DNA from: Methylobacterium sp. NMS14P
GTDB lineage: Bacteria; Pseudomonadota; Alphaproteobacteria; Rhizobiales; Beijerinckiaceae
Assembly (NCBI RefSeq): GCF_028583545.1
Contig: NZ_CP087106.1
Location: 6,121,001-6,185,000, forward strand
DNA: 64,000 bases
Direction: 5' to 3'
The notes under the pieces are model-generated. The model saw nothing but the letters and a program-made list of their open reading frames with translations. It did no database searches and was not told the DNA's origin. Positions 8,780-18,287 of the stretch are shown here, in pieces (the stretch's first letter is position 1; each line of letters begins with the position of its first letter). Position numbers and translations under genes: made by a program.

Positions 8780-9481
8780 TCAGACCGCCATGCGCTCCTC
8801 GCCGTCCATCGGCTCGCGCAGCACGTAGCCGCGGCCCCAGACGGTCTCGATGTAGTTCTTGCCCTGGCTGGCGTTGGCAAGCTTCTTGCGCAGCTTGCAG
8901 ATGAAGACGTCGATGATCTTCAGCTCCGGCTCGTCCATGCCGCCGTAGAGATGGTTGAGGAACATCTCCTTGGTGAGCGTCGTGCCCTTCCGGAGCGAGA
9001 GGAGCTCCAGCATCTGGTACTCCTTGCCGGTGAGGTGCACCCGGGCGCCGCCGACCTCGACGGTCTTCTGATCGAGGTTCACGATCAGGTCGCCGGTGGT
9101 GATGACCGACTGGGCGTGGCCCTTCGAGCGGCGCACGATGGCGTGGATGCGCGCCACCAGCTCGTCCTTGTGGAACGGCTTGGTGAGGTAGTCGTCGGCG
9201 CCGAAGCCGAGGCCCTTCACCTTGTCCTCGATGCCGGCCATGCCGGACAGGATCAGGATCGGGGTCTTCACCTTCGCCACGCGCAGCGAGCGGAGCACCT
9301 CGTAGCCCGACATGTCGGGCAGGTTCAGATCGAGGAGGATGATGTCGTAATCGTAGAGCTTACCGAGATCGACACCCTCTTCCCCGAGGTCGGTGGTGTA
9401 GGTGTTGAAGTTCTCGGACTTGAGCATCAACTCGATGCTCTGCGCGGTCGCGCTGTCGTCCTCGATCAAAAGTACCCGCAT
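8780..9481 (-). CDS. ctrA: Cell-cycle response regulator CtrA
   Basis: OmpR/PhoB-type response regulator, 233 residues. The receiver domain (1-120) has acidic residues E7 D8 D9, phospho-acceptor Asp51 (IILLDLNLP) and the conserved Lys in DDYLTKPFH. The winged-helix DNA-binding domain (about 125-225) contains the CtrA hallmark KEYQMLELL and the recognition segment [19 protein letters not shown], nearly invariant across alphaproteobacteria. CtrA controls flagellar, division and cell-cycle genes and binds TTAA-N7-TTAA. The neighbouring fliI/fliJ/flhA block is the expected context. Upstream DNA has three GANTC sites and two TTAA half-sites, consistent with CcrM methylation and autoregulation. Confidence 0.97.
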   Translation of the reverse strand: MRVLLIEDDSATAQSIELMLKSENFNTYTTDLGEEGVDLGKLYDYDIILLDLNLPDMSGYEVLRSLRVAKVKTPILILSGMAGIEDKVKGLGFGADDYLTKPFHKDELVARIHAIVRRSKGHAQSVITTGDLIVNLDQKTVEVGGARVHLTGKEYQMLELLSLRKGTTLTKEMFLNHLYGGMDEPELKIIDVFICKLRKKLANASQGKNYIETVWGRGYVLREPMDGEERMAV

Positions 9482-9900
9482 CGTCGGTCCCCAGCCCCGC
9501 CGGCCGCATCAGCGCGCAGACACGTCCCAGCCTTCGCCCGCCACCGGCCTGTGGACGGGCGCTCCGTCGCTCTTGACGTGGAACGCTATGGATTAATCGT
9601 TAACAAAACCTGATTCCTGCCCGCAAGCGTCTCGTTCGCAGTTCCGCGAGCTTGACAGGAGAAACAGCGTTCCTCCGATCGCGCCCACGGCCCCGATTCC
9701 GTTCCGTCCACGTCCAGGCCGCTCGCCCCCTTCGGCGTAAGTACTTCCTGCGCAACGATTCGATCCCCGGTGTTGTCCGTCGGACACACCGGTACGACTT
9801 CGTCGGGCGCGACCGTGGCCGCGACCCGGATCGAGCCGCTACGAGCCCGTGACCCGCAGTGTTAAGGAGGCCGGTAAACGAAGCGTTGAGAGCCAGGCCG
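9482..9900. promoter_or_regulatory. ctrA-fliI divergent control region
   Basis: 419 bases without a gene. Three GATTC (GANTC) sites lie at 9612-9616, 9695-9699 and 9757-9761, targets of the CcrM methylase family. TTAA occurs at 9593-9596 and 9600-9603, spaced too closely for the standard CtrA box, and again at 9862-9865 just ahead of fliI. The methylation sites and half-sites are seen directly; their role in ctrA timing is inferred from Caulobacter. Confidence 0.6.
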
Positions 9901-11253
9901 ATGACACAGGATCCGGCAAGATCCGTTGCTTCCCTCGCGTCGGCGCAGGCGGCCCTGGAGCGGATCGAGGTGCTGGAGACCTTCGGGCGGGTCGTGGCGA
10001 TCCGCGGCCTGCTGGTCGAAGTCGCCGGCCCTGTGGCCGCGATGCGACTCGGCGGCCGGGTCGACGTCGAGGGGGCCAACGGCCACGGGCTCGTCCCCTG
10101 CGAGGTCATCGGCTTCCAGGGCGACCGGGCACTCGCGATGCCGTTCGGCTCGCTCGAGGGCGTGCGGCGCGGCTGCCCCGCCTATGTTCGCGACGAATCG
10201 GCCGGCGCGATCCGGCCCTCCGGCGCGTGGCTCGGCCGGGTGATCGACGCCCTCGGGCGGCCGGTCGACGGGCTCGGCCCCCTGGCGCAGGGCGGCGACG
10301 TCTACTCCCTGCGCGCGGATCCGCCCCCCGCCCATGCCCGCACCCGGGTCGGCGGCCCGCTGGATCTGGGCGTCCGGTGCATCAACACCTTCCTGACCAT
10401 GTGCGCCGGCCAGCGGATGGGCATCTTCGCCGGGTCCGGCGTCGGCAAGTCCGTGCTGCTGTCGATGCTGGCCCGCTACACCGCCGCCGACGTGGCGGTG
10501 ATCGGCCTCGTGGGCGAGCGCGGCCGCGAGGTGCAGGAATTCCTTCAGGACGATCTGGGCGCTGCCGGCCTCGCGCGCTCGGTGGTCGTGGTGGCGACCT
10601 CCGACGAGCCGGCCCTGATGCGCCGGAACGCGGCCTACGTGACCCTGTCGGTGGCCGAGCACTTCCGCGATCAGGGCGCCAAGGTCCTGTGCATGATCGA
10701 CTCGATCACGCGCTTCGCGATGGCCCAGCGCGATATCGGCCTCGCCGCCGGCGAGCCGCCGACCGCCAAGGGATACACGCCCACCGTCTTCTCGGAGCTG
10801 CCGCGGCTGCTCGAGCGGGCCGGCCCCGGGGTGGGGCAGGGGACGATCTCGGCCCTGTTCACCGTCCTGGTCGAGGGCGACGACCACAACGAGCCCGTCG
10901 CCGACGCGGTGCGGGGCATCCTCGACGGCCACATCGTGATGGAGCGCGCCATCGCGGAGCGCGGGCGCTACCCGGCGATCAACGTGCTGCGCTCGGTCTC
11001 GCGCACCATGCCGCGCTCCTGCGACCCGGCCTATCTCCCGGTCGTGCGGCGCGCGCGGCGGCTGCTGTCGACCTACGCCGACATGGAGGAGCTGATCCGC
11101 CTCGGCGCCTACCGGGCCGGCTCCTCCCAGGAGGTCGACGAGGCGGTCGCGCTCATGCCGCATCTTGAGGCTTTTCTGGGGCAGGGTAAGGAAGAAGCAA
11201 CGTCCATCGGCGATGGTTACGCACGGCTCTCCGAGATCATCGGCGGGGCCTAG
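9901..11253 (+). CDS. fliI: Flagellar export ATPase FliI
   Basis: ATPase of the flagellar type III export apparatus, homologous to F1-beta; it energises delivery of rod, hook and filament proteins with FliH/FliJ. The Walker A motif GSGVGKS is at residues 178-184, preceded by the family signature [10 protein letters not shown]. Others are [35 protein letters not shown] and [10 protein letters not shown], all FliI/YscN-type. The length is 450 residues from ATG 9901 (MTQDPARS). The frame is open upstream to a GTG at 9859, but the TTAAGGAGG there reads better as control or ribosome-binding sequence than as coding. It is followed by fliJ 149 bases later. Confidence 0.96.
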   Translation: MTQDPARSVASLASAQAALERIEVLETFGRVVAIRGLLVEVAGPVAAMRLGGRVDVEGANGHGLVPCEVIGFQGDRALAMPFGSLEGVRRGCPAYVRDESAGAIRPSGAWLGRVIDALGRPVDGLGPLAQGGDVYSLRADPPPAHARTRVGGPLDLGVRCINTFLTMCAGQRMGIFAGSGVGKSVLLSMLARYTAADVAVIGLVGERGREVQEFLQDDLGAAGLARSVVVVATSDEPALMRRNAAYVTLSVAEHFRDQGAKVLCMIDSITRFAMAQRDIGLAAGEPPTAKGYTPTVFSELPRLLERAGPGVGQGTISALFTVLVEGDDHNEPVADAVRGILDGHIVMERAIAERGRYPAINVLRSVSRTMPRSCDPAYLPVVRRARRLLSTYADMEELIRLGAYRAGSSQEVDEAVALMPHLEAFLGQGKEEATSIGDGYARLSEIIGGA

Positions 11254-11402
11254 GCACTATGGGCCGGGGCGTTAACGCTTCGGCGCGATCATGGTGCGCG
11301 TGGGGGATCCGGGCGGGTCTGCCGTGGGCAGGCTCGCGCACAGGCACGGTCCGGGCACGGTCCCGGGCGCGGCCTCAAGCGTTGCGTGGAGTGAGCGTCC
11401 TG

Positions 11403-11810
11403 ATGAAATCGCGTGACACGCTGATCCGCCTGCGCCGCTTCCAGGTCGACGAGAAGCGCCGGCGCGTGACCCAGATCGAGATGATGATGGCCGATTTCCA
11501 GCGCATGGCGGTGGAGCTCGATCGCGAGGTCGCCGTCGAGGAGGCCCGAGCCGGAATCACCGACGTCGGTCACTTCGCCTACCCGACTTACGCCCGCGCG
11601 GCGGCGACGCGCCGGGACAACATGATCCAGTCCGCCCAGGCTCTCGAGGGCCAGCTCGCCGAGGCGAAGGCCGAGCTGGGCGAGGCGTTCGAGGAGCTCA
11701 AGAAGGTCGAGATCCTGAACGACCGCGAGCGGACCGCAGAGCGCGCGGCCGAATCGGCCCGCGACCAGGCCGCCATGGACGGGATCGGCCTCAACCGCGC
11801 CCGGGGCTGA
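11403..11810 (+). CDS. fliJ: Flagellar export protein FliJ
   Basis: A 135-residue, almost entirely helical and highly charged protein with no signal peptide or membrane segment. It is the FliJ-type coiled coil that docks on FliI and stimulates its ATPase. It begins MKSRDTLIRLRRFQVDEKRRR, typical of alphaproteobacterial FliJ, and has two long helices (about 1-60 and 75-125) joined by a HFAYPTYA turn. Position directly after fliI supports the call, because the sequence family itself is poorly conserved. Start: ATG 11403; an in-frame GTG at 11391 is an alternative. Confidence 0.85.
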   Translation: MKSRDTLIRLRRFQVDEKRRRVTQIEMMMADFQRMAVELDREVAVEEARAGITDVGHFAYPTYARAAATRRDNMIQSAQALEGQLAEAKAELGEAFEELKKVEILNDRERTAERAAESARDQAAMDGIGLNRARG

Positions 11811-11947
11811 CGCGGTCCGTCGGACCGCTCGGCCGGCTCCCGCGGCACGAAACCGTCACGATCACCTGACAAGGGGGATCGCGGCGGTGCCATGCCGCTT
11901 GCAGCGCGTCGCGTGCCGGCGCATCAGGGGCTCTCCCCAGGGCGTCG

Positions 11948-13021
11948 GTGTTCATGAAGAAGATCAGCGAGTTCATCTGGCCCTTGATCGGCCTCGCGGC
12001 CGTCGTGATATCGGGCTACTTCCTCTACCAGGAACTGAAGACGACCTCGCTCTCGGCGATCTGGGCCGCGATCCTGGCGATCCCGCCGCACCGGATCCTG
12101 CTGGCGGCCCTCTCGACCCTGGTCGCCTACGCGGCGCTCGCCTGGTACGACCGGATCGCCCTGCTGCACCTGGGCGTGCGCCACATCTCGTGGCTCTTCG
12201 TCTCGCTCTGCTCGTTCACGACCTACGCGCTCTCGCACAATATCGGCGCCTCGGTCTTCTCGGGCGCCCTGGTCCGCTACCGGGCCTACACGGCCAAGGG
12301 CCTGACGGCGGCGCAGGTCGCCGTGCTGGTGGCGCTCTGCTCGTTCACCTTCTTCCTCGGGACCATCCTGCTCGGCGGCTTCACGCTGGTGGTCGACCCG
12401 CACCTGCTGACGCGCCTCGAGGGCAAGCTGCCGAGCTTCCTCACCGATTCCAAGACCGCGCTGATCGTCGGCATCGGCATGCTGGGCTTCGTCGGCCTGT
12501 ACGTGATCGGCTCGATCCTGCACCTGCGGCCGCTGCACATCCGGTCGTTCAAGCTCGAGTATCCCCGGCCCGGCATCATGGGGCGCCAGCTGCTGGCGGC
12601 GCCGCTGGAGCTTCTGGGCGCGGCGGGCATCATCTACTTCGCCCTGCCGGAGGCGATGAATCCGGGCTTCATCCCGGTCCTGGCGATCTTCCTAGCCTCG
12701 TTCTCGGTGGCGCTGGCCTCGCACGCGCCGGGCGGCCTCGGCGTGTTCGAGATCGTGTTCATCACCGCGATGCACATCACCGACGAGGCGCAGAAGGACG
12801 CGATCATCGCGGCGGTGATCATCTTCCGGATCTTCTACTTCTGGCTGCCTGCGCTGGTCTCGGTGATCGTGGTGATCGCCTTCGAGCGCTCGCGGCTGGC
12901 CGCGGCGATCGGCACGGCCGCGCACGGGCACAAGGCAGCGGCCGTGCCGGAGCCGCCCGTCGTCGTTCCCGGTCTCGACGCGCACGAGTTGGAGCGGGAG
13001 CTCAAGCAGAAGGCGATCTGA
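11948..13021 (+). CDS. UPF0104 / lysylphosphatidylglycerol synthase-like membrane protein
   Basis: A 357-residue integral membrane protein with about eight to nine hydrophobic helices and no soluble catalytic domain. It matches the UPF0104/YbhN family, the transmembrane flippase-like half of MprF (family features include NIGASVFSGALVRYR and HAPGGLGVFEIVF). The C-terminal aminoacyltransferase domain of true LPG synthases is missing, so it cannot itself make lysyl-PG; lipid translocation is the likelier role. Start: GTG 11948 (AGGG five bases before) or ATG 11954. It lies inside the flagellar block but has no evident flagellar function. Confidence 0.85.
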   Translation: MFMKKISEFIWPLIGLAAVVISGYFLYQELKTTSLSAIWAAILAIPPHRILLAALSTLVAYAALAWYDRIALLHLGVRHISWLFVSLCSFTTYALSHNIGASVFSGALVRYRAYTAKGLTAAQVAVLVALCSFTFFLGTILLGGFTLVVDPHLLTRLEGKLPSFLTDSKTALIVGIGMLGFVGLYVIGSILHLRPLHIRSFKLEYPRPGIMGRQLLAAPLELLGAAGIIYFALPEAMNPGFIPVLAIFLASFSVALASHAPGGLGVFEIVFITAMHITDEAQKDAIIAAVIIFRIFYFWLPALVSVIVVIAFERSRLAAAIGTAAHGHKAAAVPEPPVVVPGLDAHELERELKQKAI

Positions 13022-13190
13022 GGGGGCTGGATGCCGACGCCACGAGCGGCGTCACGCCGTCGCGTCGGCCCTCGACCTTCACGCCGCACACCCGCTCGGA
13101 TCAGCCCGCCGCGCGCGCGTGACGCCGCGCGGCCCGCACCGATCCGTCGGACGACCCGCGTGACGGGTGCGGCGGCCTCCGCAGAGCGGA

Positions 13191-13214
13191 GGCGCCCGCG
13201 GCCGCGCGGGCGCC
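13191..13214. terminator. Strong GC hairpin between convergent genes
   Basis: The arms at 13191-13200 and 13205-13214 pair perfectly over ten bases around a GCCG loop. There is no clear T run. It lies just past the 3' end of flhA (-) and 170 bases past the UPF0104 gene (+), so a transcription-stop role is inferred. Confidence 0.5.
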
Positions 13215-13229
13215 GCGGCCGATCGATCC

Positions 13230-15386
13230 TCAGATCGAGTTCACCGTCCGCAGCCGCGCCCGCGGGTGGATCTCCGCCTGGCTCATCACCGGCGTCTCGC
13301 GGCGGAAGCGCTCGATGATCGAGCGCACGAACGGCCGCGTCTGGGCCGAGGTGACGAGCACCGGCATCTCGCCCTGGCGCGCCGCGGTCTCGAAGCGGTC
13401 GCGCACGGTGTTGACGAACTCGCTGAGCTTCGAGGGCTGCATCGCGAGGTAGCGCTCCTCGCGCTCGCCCACGATCGACTCCATGAACGCCTGCTCCCAG
13501 GCCGGCGACAGGGTGATGATCGGCAGCATGCCGTTCGGATCCTGATACTGGGCGCAGATCTGCCGGCCCAGGCGCGCCCGGATGTGCTCGACGACGTCGC
13601 GGGGGTTCTTCACGGCGCCCGCCACCTCGGCGATCGCCTCCACGATCGCCCCGAGATCGCGGATCGAGACCCGCTCGGAGAGCAGGAACTGCAGCACGCG
13701 CTGGATGCCGGTGGTGGAGATCTGCGACGGCACGATCTCCTTGAGCAACTCGGCGTGCTCCTTGGGCAGCTCGCGGAGCAGCTTCGAGACCTCGACGTGG
13801 TTGAGGAGCTCGGAAACGTGGGCCTTGATGACCTCGGTGAGATGCGTGGACACCACGGTGGCGGCGTCGACCACCGTGTAGCCCTTGAGCTGGGCCTGGT
13901 CGCGCAGGGCCGCGTCGATCCAGGTCGCCGGCAGGCCGAAGGTCGGCTCCAGCATGTGCTGTCCGGGCAGCTGGACCTGACCGCCCATCGGGTCCATCGC
14001 CATGAACTGGCCGGGGAAGATCCGTCCGGTGCCCGCCTCGATCTCCTTGACCCGCACGACGTAGGCGTTGGCGTCGAGCTGGACGTTGTCGAGGATGCGC
14101 ACCGACGGCATCACGAAGCCCAGCTCGGCGGCGAGCTGGCGGCGCAGGGCCTTGATCTGGTCGGTGAGCCGGTCCTGGCCCTCGCCGTTGACCAGGGCGA
14201 GGAGCGCGTAACCCATCTCGAGCTTGAGATCGTCGAGCTTCAGCAGGTCGGTGACCGTCTCCTCCTTGGCGGCGCTGGCCGCGGCGACCGCGGCCGCATC
14301 CATCGGGACGCCCTGGGCATCGAGGGGCGGCGCCAGCTTGGCGGTCTTGTTGATGCGCCACGCCGCGTAGCCGGCCCCGCCGCCCAGCAGGACGAAGGGC
14401 AGCATCGGCATGCCGGGCAGGAGGGCGATCAGCAGCATCACCGCCGCCGACATGCCCAGCGCCTTGGGGTAGTGCGCGAGCTGCTTGCCGAGCGCCTTGT
14501 CGGCGGCGCCGCGCACGCCGGCCTTGGAGACCAGCAGGCCCGCCGCCGTCGAGACGATCAGCGCCGGGACCTGGCTCGCGAGGCCGTCGCCGATGGTCAG
14601 CAGGGTGTAGCTCTTGGCGGCCTCTCCGAAGCTCAGGCCCTGCTGCGCCACCCCGATGATGATGCCGCCGACCACGTTGATGAAGGTGATCAGCAGGGCC
14701 GCCACCGCGTCGCCGCGCACGAACTTCGAGGCACCGTCCATGGCGCCGAAGAAGGAGGATTCCTCCTCCAGGGCCGCGCGCCGGGCCTTCGCGGCCTTCT
14801 CGTCGATCAGGCCGGCCGACAGGTCGGCGTCGATGGCCATCTGCTTGCCGGGCATCGCGTCGAGGGTGAAGCGCGCCGCGACCTCGGCGATGCGGCCCGA
14901 GCCCTTCGTGATGACCACGAAGTTCACGATGATCAGGATCGCGAACACGATGATCCCGATGACGAAGTTGCCGCCCATCACGAAGTGGCCGAAGGCCTCG
15001 ATGACGTGGCCGGCCGCAGCGGTGCCCTCGTGCCCGTGCCCGAGGATCAGGCGCGTCGAGGCGAGGTTGAGGGCGAGCCGCAGCATCGTGGCGATGAGCA
15101 GCAGCGTCGGGAAGACGGTGAATTCCAGCGGATTGTCGATCGACAGGCCGGTCATCATGATCAGCACCGACAGGATGATCGACACGGCCAGCAGCAGGTC
15201 GAGCAGGATCGCCGGCAGCGGGAAGATCAGGACCGCCAGGATCCCCAGCACGCCGGTCGCGAACAGCAGGTCCGACCGCTTCGACAGCGCCTGGAGGTCG
15301 CCGCGCGTCGGCAGCGCGAGCTGGCCGAGGACCGCCGCCGCCCCTGTCTGTGCCGGCGCGCTCGCCGTCTCTGCCATCGATGCCAC
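13230..15386 (-). CDS. flhA: Flagellar export gate protein FlhA
   Basis: A 718-residue inner-membrane component of the flagellar type III export gate. The N-terminal half (about 35-350) contains the eight expected membrane helices and the FHIPEP-region signature (TLDAMPGKQMAIDADL, EEESSFFGAMDGASKFVRGDA). The C-terminal half (about 370-718) is the cytoplasmic FlhA-C domain that binds chaperone-substrate complexes. Start: ATG 15386, or ATG three codons later. A CtrA-like site TTAG-N7-TTAA lies 62 bases upstream. The gene stands alone on the minus strand, convergent with the UPF0104 gene. Confidence 0.97.
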   Translation of the reverse strand: MASMAETASAPAQTGAAAVLGQLALPTRGDLQALSKRSDLLFATGVLGILAVLIFPLPAILLDLLLAVSIILSVLIMMTGLSIDNPLEFTVFPTLLLIATMLRLALNLASTRLILGHGHEGTAAAGHVIEAFGHFVMGGNFVIGIIVFAILIIVNFVVITKGSGRIAEVAARFTLDAMPGKQMAIDADLSAGLIDEKAAKARRAALEEESSFFGAMDGASKFVRGDAVAALLITFINVVGGIIIGVAQQGLSFGEAAKSYTLLTIGDGLASQVPALIVSTAAGLLVSKAGVRGAADKALGKQLAHYPKALGMSAAVMLLIALLPGMPMLPFVLLGGGAGYAAWRINKTAKLAPPLDAQGVPMDAAAVAAASAAKEETVTDLLKLDDLKLEMGYALLALVNGEGQDRLTDQIKALRRQLAAELGFVMPSVRILDNVQLDANAYVVRVKEIEAGTGRIFPGQFMAMDPMGGQVQLPGQHMLEPTFGLPATWIDAALRDQAQLKGYTVVDAATVVSTHLTEVIKAHVSELLNHVEVSKLLRELPKEHAELLKEIVPSQISTTGIQRVLQFLLSERVSIRDLGAIVEAIAEVAGAVKNPRDVVEHIRARLGRQICAQYQDPNGMLPIITLSPAWEQAFMESIVGEREERYLAMQPSKLSEFVNTVRDRFETAARQGEMPVLVTSAQTRPFVRSIIERFRRETPVMSQAEIHPRARLRTVNSI

Positions 15387-15447
15387 CCGCTGCCGTTCGT
15401 CCGGGACGGGCCCGGGACGTACCCGGCAAGATCTGCCGAGCGGATGG

Positions 15448-15462
15448 TTAGCGCGGCGTTAA
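15448..15462 (-). promoter_or_regulatory. Candidate CtrA box upstream of flhA
   Basis: TTAG, seven bases (cgcggcg), TTAA: one mismatch from TTAA-N7-TTAA. It is 62-76 bases upstream of the flhA start in otherwise very GC-rich DNA. CtrA control of flhA is established in Caulobacter; here it is inferred. Confidence 0.65.
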
Positions 15463-15614
15463 GATGCGGCCGACGGCGACGGGAACCCGGGCCGCCGCGA
15501 TCGCTTGATCGGACGGCGAGCGCGTCGATCCGGCATGTGGCCGAGCCCGCGTCCGGGCCACCCGCGCCGCCGCCACGTCTCCGGGCCCAGGCCCGCGAAT
15601 CCCGGGAGAGTTCG

Positions 15615-16211
15615 ATGGCCCTGCGCGCCCTGACCGCCCTGTTCGACGATTACGACGCCGCCGCAGGTGCGGTCGACCGGCTGGAGGCCGCCGGCATCCC
15701 CCACGCGGACATCAGCATCATCGCGAACCGCAACGAGCCCGCGGCCCCGCCGCGGGCGCCGGGGACGGCCGTTCCCCGACCGATGGACGCGGCGGATTCC
15801 GCCGGCACCGGCGCCACGGTGGGCACGGTGCTGGGCGGCGGCGCCGGCCTGCTCGCGGGCCTGGGTCTGCTGGCGATCCCGGGGCTCGGCCCGGTAGTGG
15901 CGGCGGGCTGGCTCGTCGCCACCGTGACGGGGGCGGGCGTGGGCGCCGCGGCCGGCGGCCTGATCGGCGGTCTGACGGCGGCGGGGCTCAGCGCCGACGA
16001 GGCCGCGACTTACGCCGAGGGCGTGCGCCGGGGCGGCACCCTGGTGACGGTGCGGGCCGACGAGGCCCGGGCCGAGCGCGTCCTGTCCATTCTCGACCAC
16101 GCGGGGTCGATCGATCTCGACGAGCGCGCCGAGGGCTGGCGGGCGCAGGGCTGGACCGGCGGCACGATCGGCCCGGCGGCCGACGACCGGGGAACCGGGG
16201 CCGGCCTCTGA
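15615..16211 (+). CDS. Stress-type membrane-associated protein (general stress protein 17M-like N terminus)
   Basis: A 198-residue protein. Residues 1-40 (ALFDDYDAAAGAVDRLEAAGI) resemble the heat-induced stress protein YflT / GSP17M domain. Residues about 70-120 are an extremely Gly/Ala-rich hydrophobic stretch (GTVLGGGAGLLAGLGLLAIP, then further GxxxG runs), a glycine-zipper that could insert in membrane as a hairpin. Residues 125-170 form a second small alpha/beta segment (GGTLVTVRADEARAERVLSIL). Start: ATG 15615 with GGGAGAG upstream. No neighbour suggests a specific job; a role in stress is inferred from the family only. Confidence 0.75.
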   Translation: MALRALTALFDDYDAAAGAVDRLEAAGIPHADISIIANRNEPAAPPRAPGTAVPRPMDAADSAGTGATVGTVLGGGAGLLAGLGLLAIPGLGPVVAAGWLVATVTGAGVGAAAGGLIGGLTAAGLSADEAATYAEGVRRGGTLVTVRADEARAERVLSILDHAGSIDLDERAEGWRAQGWTGGTIGPAADDRGTGAGL

Positions 16212-16251
16212 GGATCTCGGACCGTCCCGGGGAGGCCCGGCAGGGCGGTCG

Positions 16252-17493
16252 TCAGGCCATCATCTTCCGGGCGAACATCGCGGCGCCGAACAGGACGCCC
16301 GCGCCCGCGGTGATCAGCCCGATCATCAGGAGCCGCCGCGGCTCGGTGGAGGATTCCGCCTTCACCGGCTCGACGATCGGGCTGAAGAACTCGATCTGCC
16401 GGGCCGCGATGATGCGCGCGCGCTCGTGGGCGGTCAGCACCTGCTGATAGTACTTCTCGGCGTTCTTGCGGTCGTTCTCCAGGACCTCGAACCGCGTCAG
16501 CGCGTCGGAGAGCAGGCGCTTCTGCTCCGGATCCTGGCTGGCGGATTGCCGCTCGATCCGGGCGATGTTCTCGTCGATGTCCTTGATCTGCTGCTTGATG
16601 TCGATGATCCGTCGCGCGTCGGGACCGAGGTCCCGCTGCCCGATCGCGAGCTGGAGCGCGAGGTTGATTCGCGACGCCCGCAATTCGGCGACCATCTTGA
16701 CGTTGATGTCGTTCGTCTTCTGAGCGTCGAGCACGCCCTCGCGATTGCGCAGGTCGCGCGTCGCGAGCCGGATCTTGGTCATCCGCTCCTCGGCGAGCCG
16801 CAGCTCCCGCGTGCTCTCGGCGACGGCATCCTCGCGCGACTTGACCGTGAGGTCGTTCACCTTGCGCTCGGCCTCCTTCATGACGGCCTTGGCGATGGCG
16901 AGGGATTCCTCGGGATCGAAGGCCTCGACCTCCACCGACATGATGCCGGACCCGGACTCGACCTCGACGCCGACGCGCCGCTTCCAGTAGCGGAGGAACT
17001 TCTCGATCGGCTTCTCCGGATCGAACCGCGAGAAGTAGTCGATGGACTCGTTGCTGAACCACTGGCGCAGCGGCAGCTGCGCCTCGAGCAGCTCCAGCAT
17101 CGGCCGGCTCAGGATGAACTCGCGCGTGATCAGCGTATCCTGGGCCACCATCTGGTTCGCCATGCCGGAATTCGTCCCGCCGGTCTCGGAGGACGTCTTC
17201 TCGGCGGAGCCGAGCGCCGGCCGGATCGCGAACCGCGCCTCGGTGACGTAGCGGTCCGAGGCGATCAGGCCGTAATAGACTGCCCCCGCGAGCGTCGGCA
17301 GCAGGAAGCAGACGACGAACAGGACCGGGATCCAGGGATCGCTCTTGGCGTCGGCCTGGTAGGACCGGATGCCCTTCTTGCGGTCGGCGAAGCGCGACAT
17401 GCGCGCGATCTGCCGCAGGGACTCGCTGACGGCCAGCTGGCGGTCCGCGGGCGTGACCGGCTGCCCCTCGGCCTTCCGGATCTCCATGTTCAT
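16252..17493 (-). CDS. Capsule polysaccharide export inner-membrane protein (KpsE/RkpR-like, Wzz family)
   Basis: A 413-residue polysaccharide co-polymerase/export protein. It has a cytoplasmic N terminus, a membrane helix at about 54-77 (PVLFVVCFLLPTLAGAVYYG), a large periplasmic region dominated by coiled coil (about 190-370), and a C-terminal membrane helix (about 390-411), the PCP-2b/KpsE layout. With KpsM/KpsT and an outer-membrane KpsD it spans the periplasm for capsule export. Start: ATG 17493 (MNMEIRK); the frame extends 22 codons further but without a good site. It follows the kpsT-like gene by 140 bases, same strand. Confidence 0.88.
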   Translation of the reverse strand: MNMEIRKAEGQPVTPADRQLAVSESLRQIARMSRFADRKKGIRSYQADAKSDPWIPVLFVVCFLLPTLAGAVYYGLIASDRYVTEARFAIRPALGSAEKTSSETGGTNSGMANQMVAQDTLITREFILSRPMLELLEAQLPLRQWFSNESIDYFSRFDPEKPIEKFLRYWKRRVGVEVESGSGIMSVEVEAFDPEESLAIAKAVMKEAERKVNDLTVKSREDAVAESTRELRLAEERMTKIRLATRDLRNREGVLDAQKTNDINVKMVAELRASRINLALQLAIGQRDLGPDARRIIDIKQQIKDIDENIARIERQSASQDPEQKRLLSDALTRFEVLENDRKNAEKYYQQVLTAHERARIIAARQIEFFSPIVEPVKAESSTEPRRLLMIGLITAGAGVLFGAAMFARKMMA

Positions 17494-17633
17494 GGTCTGA
17501 TTCCCGGCCTCCCCGGCCTCGAAGGTCGATCCGTCACCGGGATCCCGACCGCGTCGCACGCGGCGCCACGATCGTCTCTCGCACGGCGAGGCGGCAAAAG
17601 CATGTCGTCACGGTCCGGCCGCCGCCGGCGCGA

Positions 17634-18287
17634 TCAGGCGTTGAGGCGCCGGTACACCTCGATGGCGTCGTTCACGTCCTCGTAGATGATCGCGCGCCCG
17701 TTGAGCAGGACCAAACCCTGCGTACACCACTGGCGGATCGTCTCCATGGAGTGCGAGACCATGATGATGTCGGCGTTCTTCCGCCGCTGGGAGAAGACCT
17801 CGTCGCACCGCTTGGAGAACCGCGCGTCGCCGACCGAGGTGATCTCGTCGATCAGGTAGCAGTCGAACGGGATCGCCATGCTCATGCCGAAGGCGAGCCG
17901 CGCGCCCATGCCCGACGAGTACGTGTAGATCGGCACGTCGAGGTAGCTACCGAGCTCCGAGAAGTCCTCGACGAATTCGAGTACCCGGCGCGGGTCCTCG
18001 CCGTAGATGCGCGCTACGAACGTGACGTTGTCGCGCCCGGTCATCTTGGGGTGGAAGCCGCCGGCGAAGCCGAGGGGCCAGGAGACCCTGAGGCCGCGGT
18101 GGATCCGGCCCCGCGTCGCGTCCTCGGTGCCGGCGATCAGCCGCATCGTGGTCGATTTCCCGGCGCCGTTGATGCCGAGGATCCCGTAGGAGACGCCCGG
18201 CTTCAGGGTGAACGACACCTGCTCCAGGATGGTCCGGCGGTGGCCTTCCGTGCGGTAGACCTTGCTGACTTTCTCGAAACGGATCAC
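17634..18287 (-). CDS. kpsT: Capsule polysaccharide ABC transporter ATP-binding protein (KpsT)
   Basis: A 217-residue ATPase subunit of a polysaccharide ABC exporter. Walker A is GINGAGKST (38-46), and the family-specific SWPLGFAGGFHPKMTGRDN segment distinguishes KpsT/Wzt from other ABC ATPases. The signature is YSSGMGARLAFG (in place of LSGGQ), Walker B is CYLIDEIT, and the switch region is VSHSM. I choose GTG 18287 (VIRFEKV): GGGAGA lies at the right distance and the length equals the usual KpsT (about 219), whereas the longer reading adds an unconserved Arg/Ser tail. The KpsM permease partner is absent from this window. Confidence 0.92.
   Translation of the reverse strand: MIRFEKVSKVYRTEGHRRTILEQVSFTLKPGVSYGILGINGAGKSTTMRLIAGTEDATRGRIHRGLRVSWPLGFAGGFHPKMTGRDNVTFVARIYGEDPRRVLEFVEDFSELGSYLDVPIYTYSSGMGARLAFGMSMAIPFDCYLIDEITSVGDARFSKRCDEVFSQRRKNADIIMVSHSMETIRQWCTQGLVLLNGRAIIYEDVNDAIEVYRRLNA

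Noticed and set aside
9593..9603. Two TTAA motifs ahead of ctrA read as a CtrA box
   Set aside because: The spacing is three bases, not seven, so they are half-sites only.
13167..15614. Open frame on + antisense to flhA and running into the stress-type gene
   Set aside because: FlhA on the minus strand is unambiguous, and the real + gene starts at ATG 15615 with its own ribosome-binding site.
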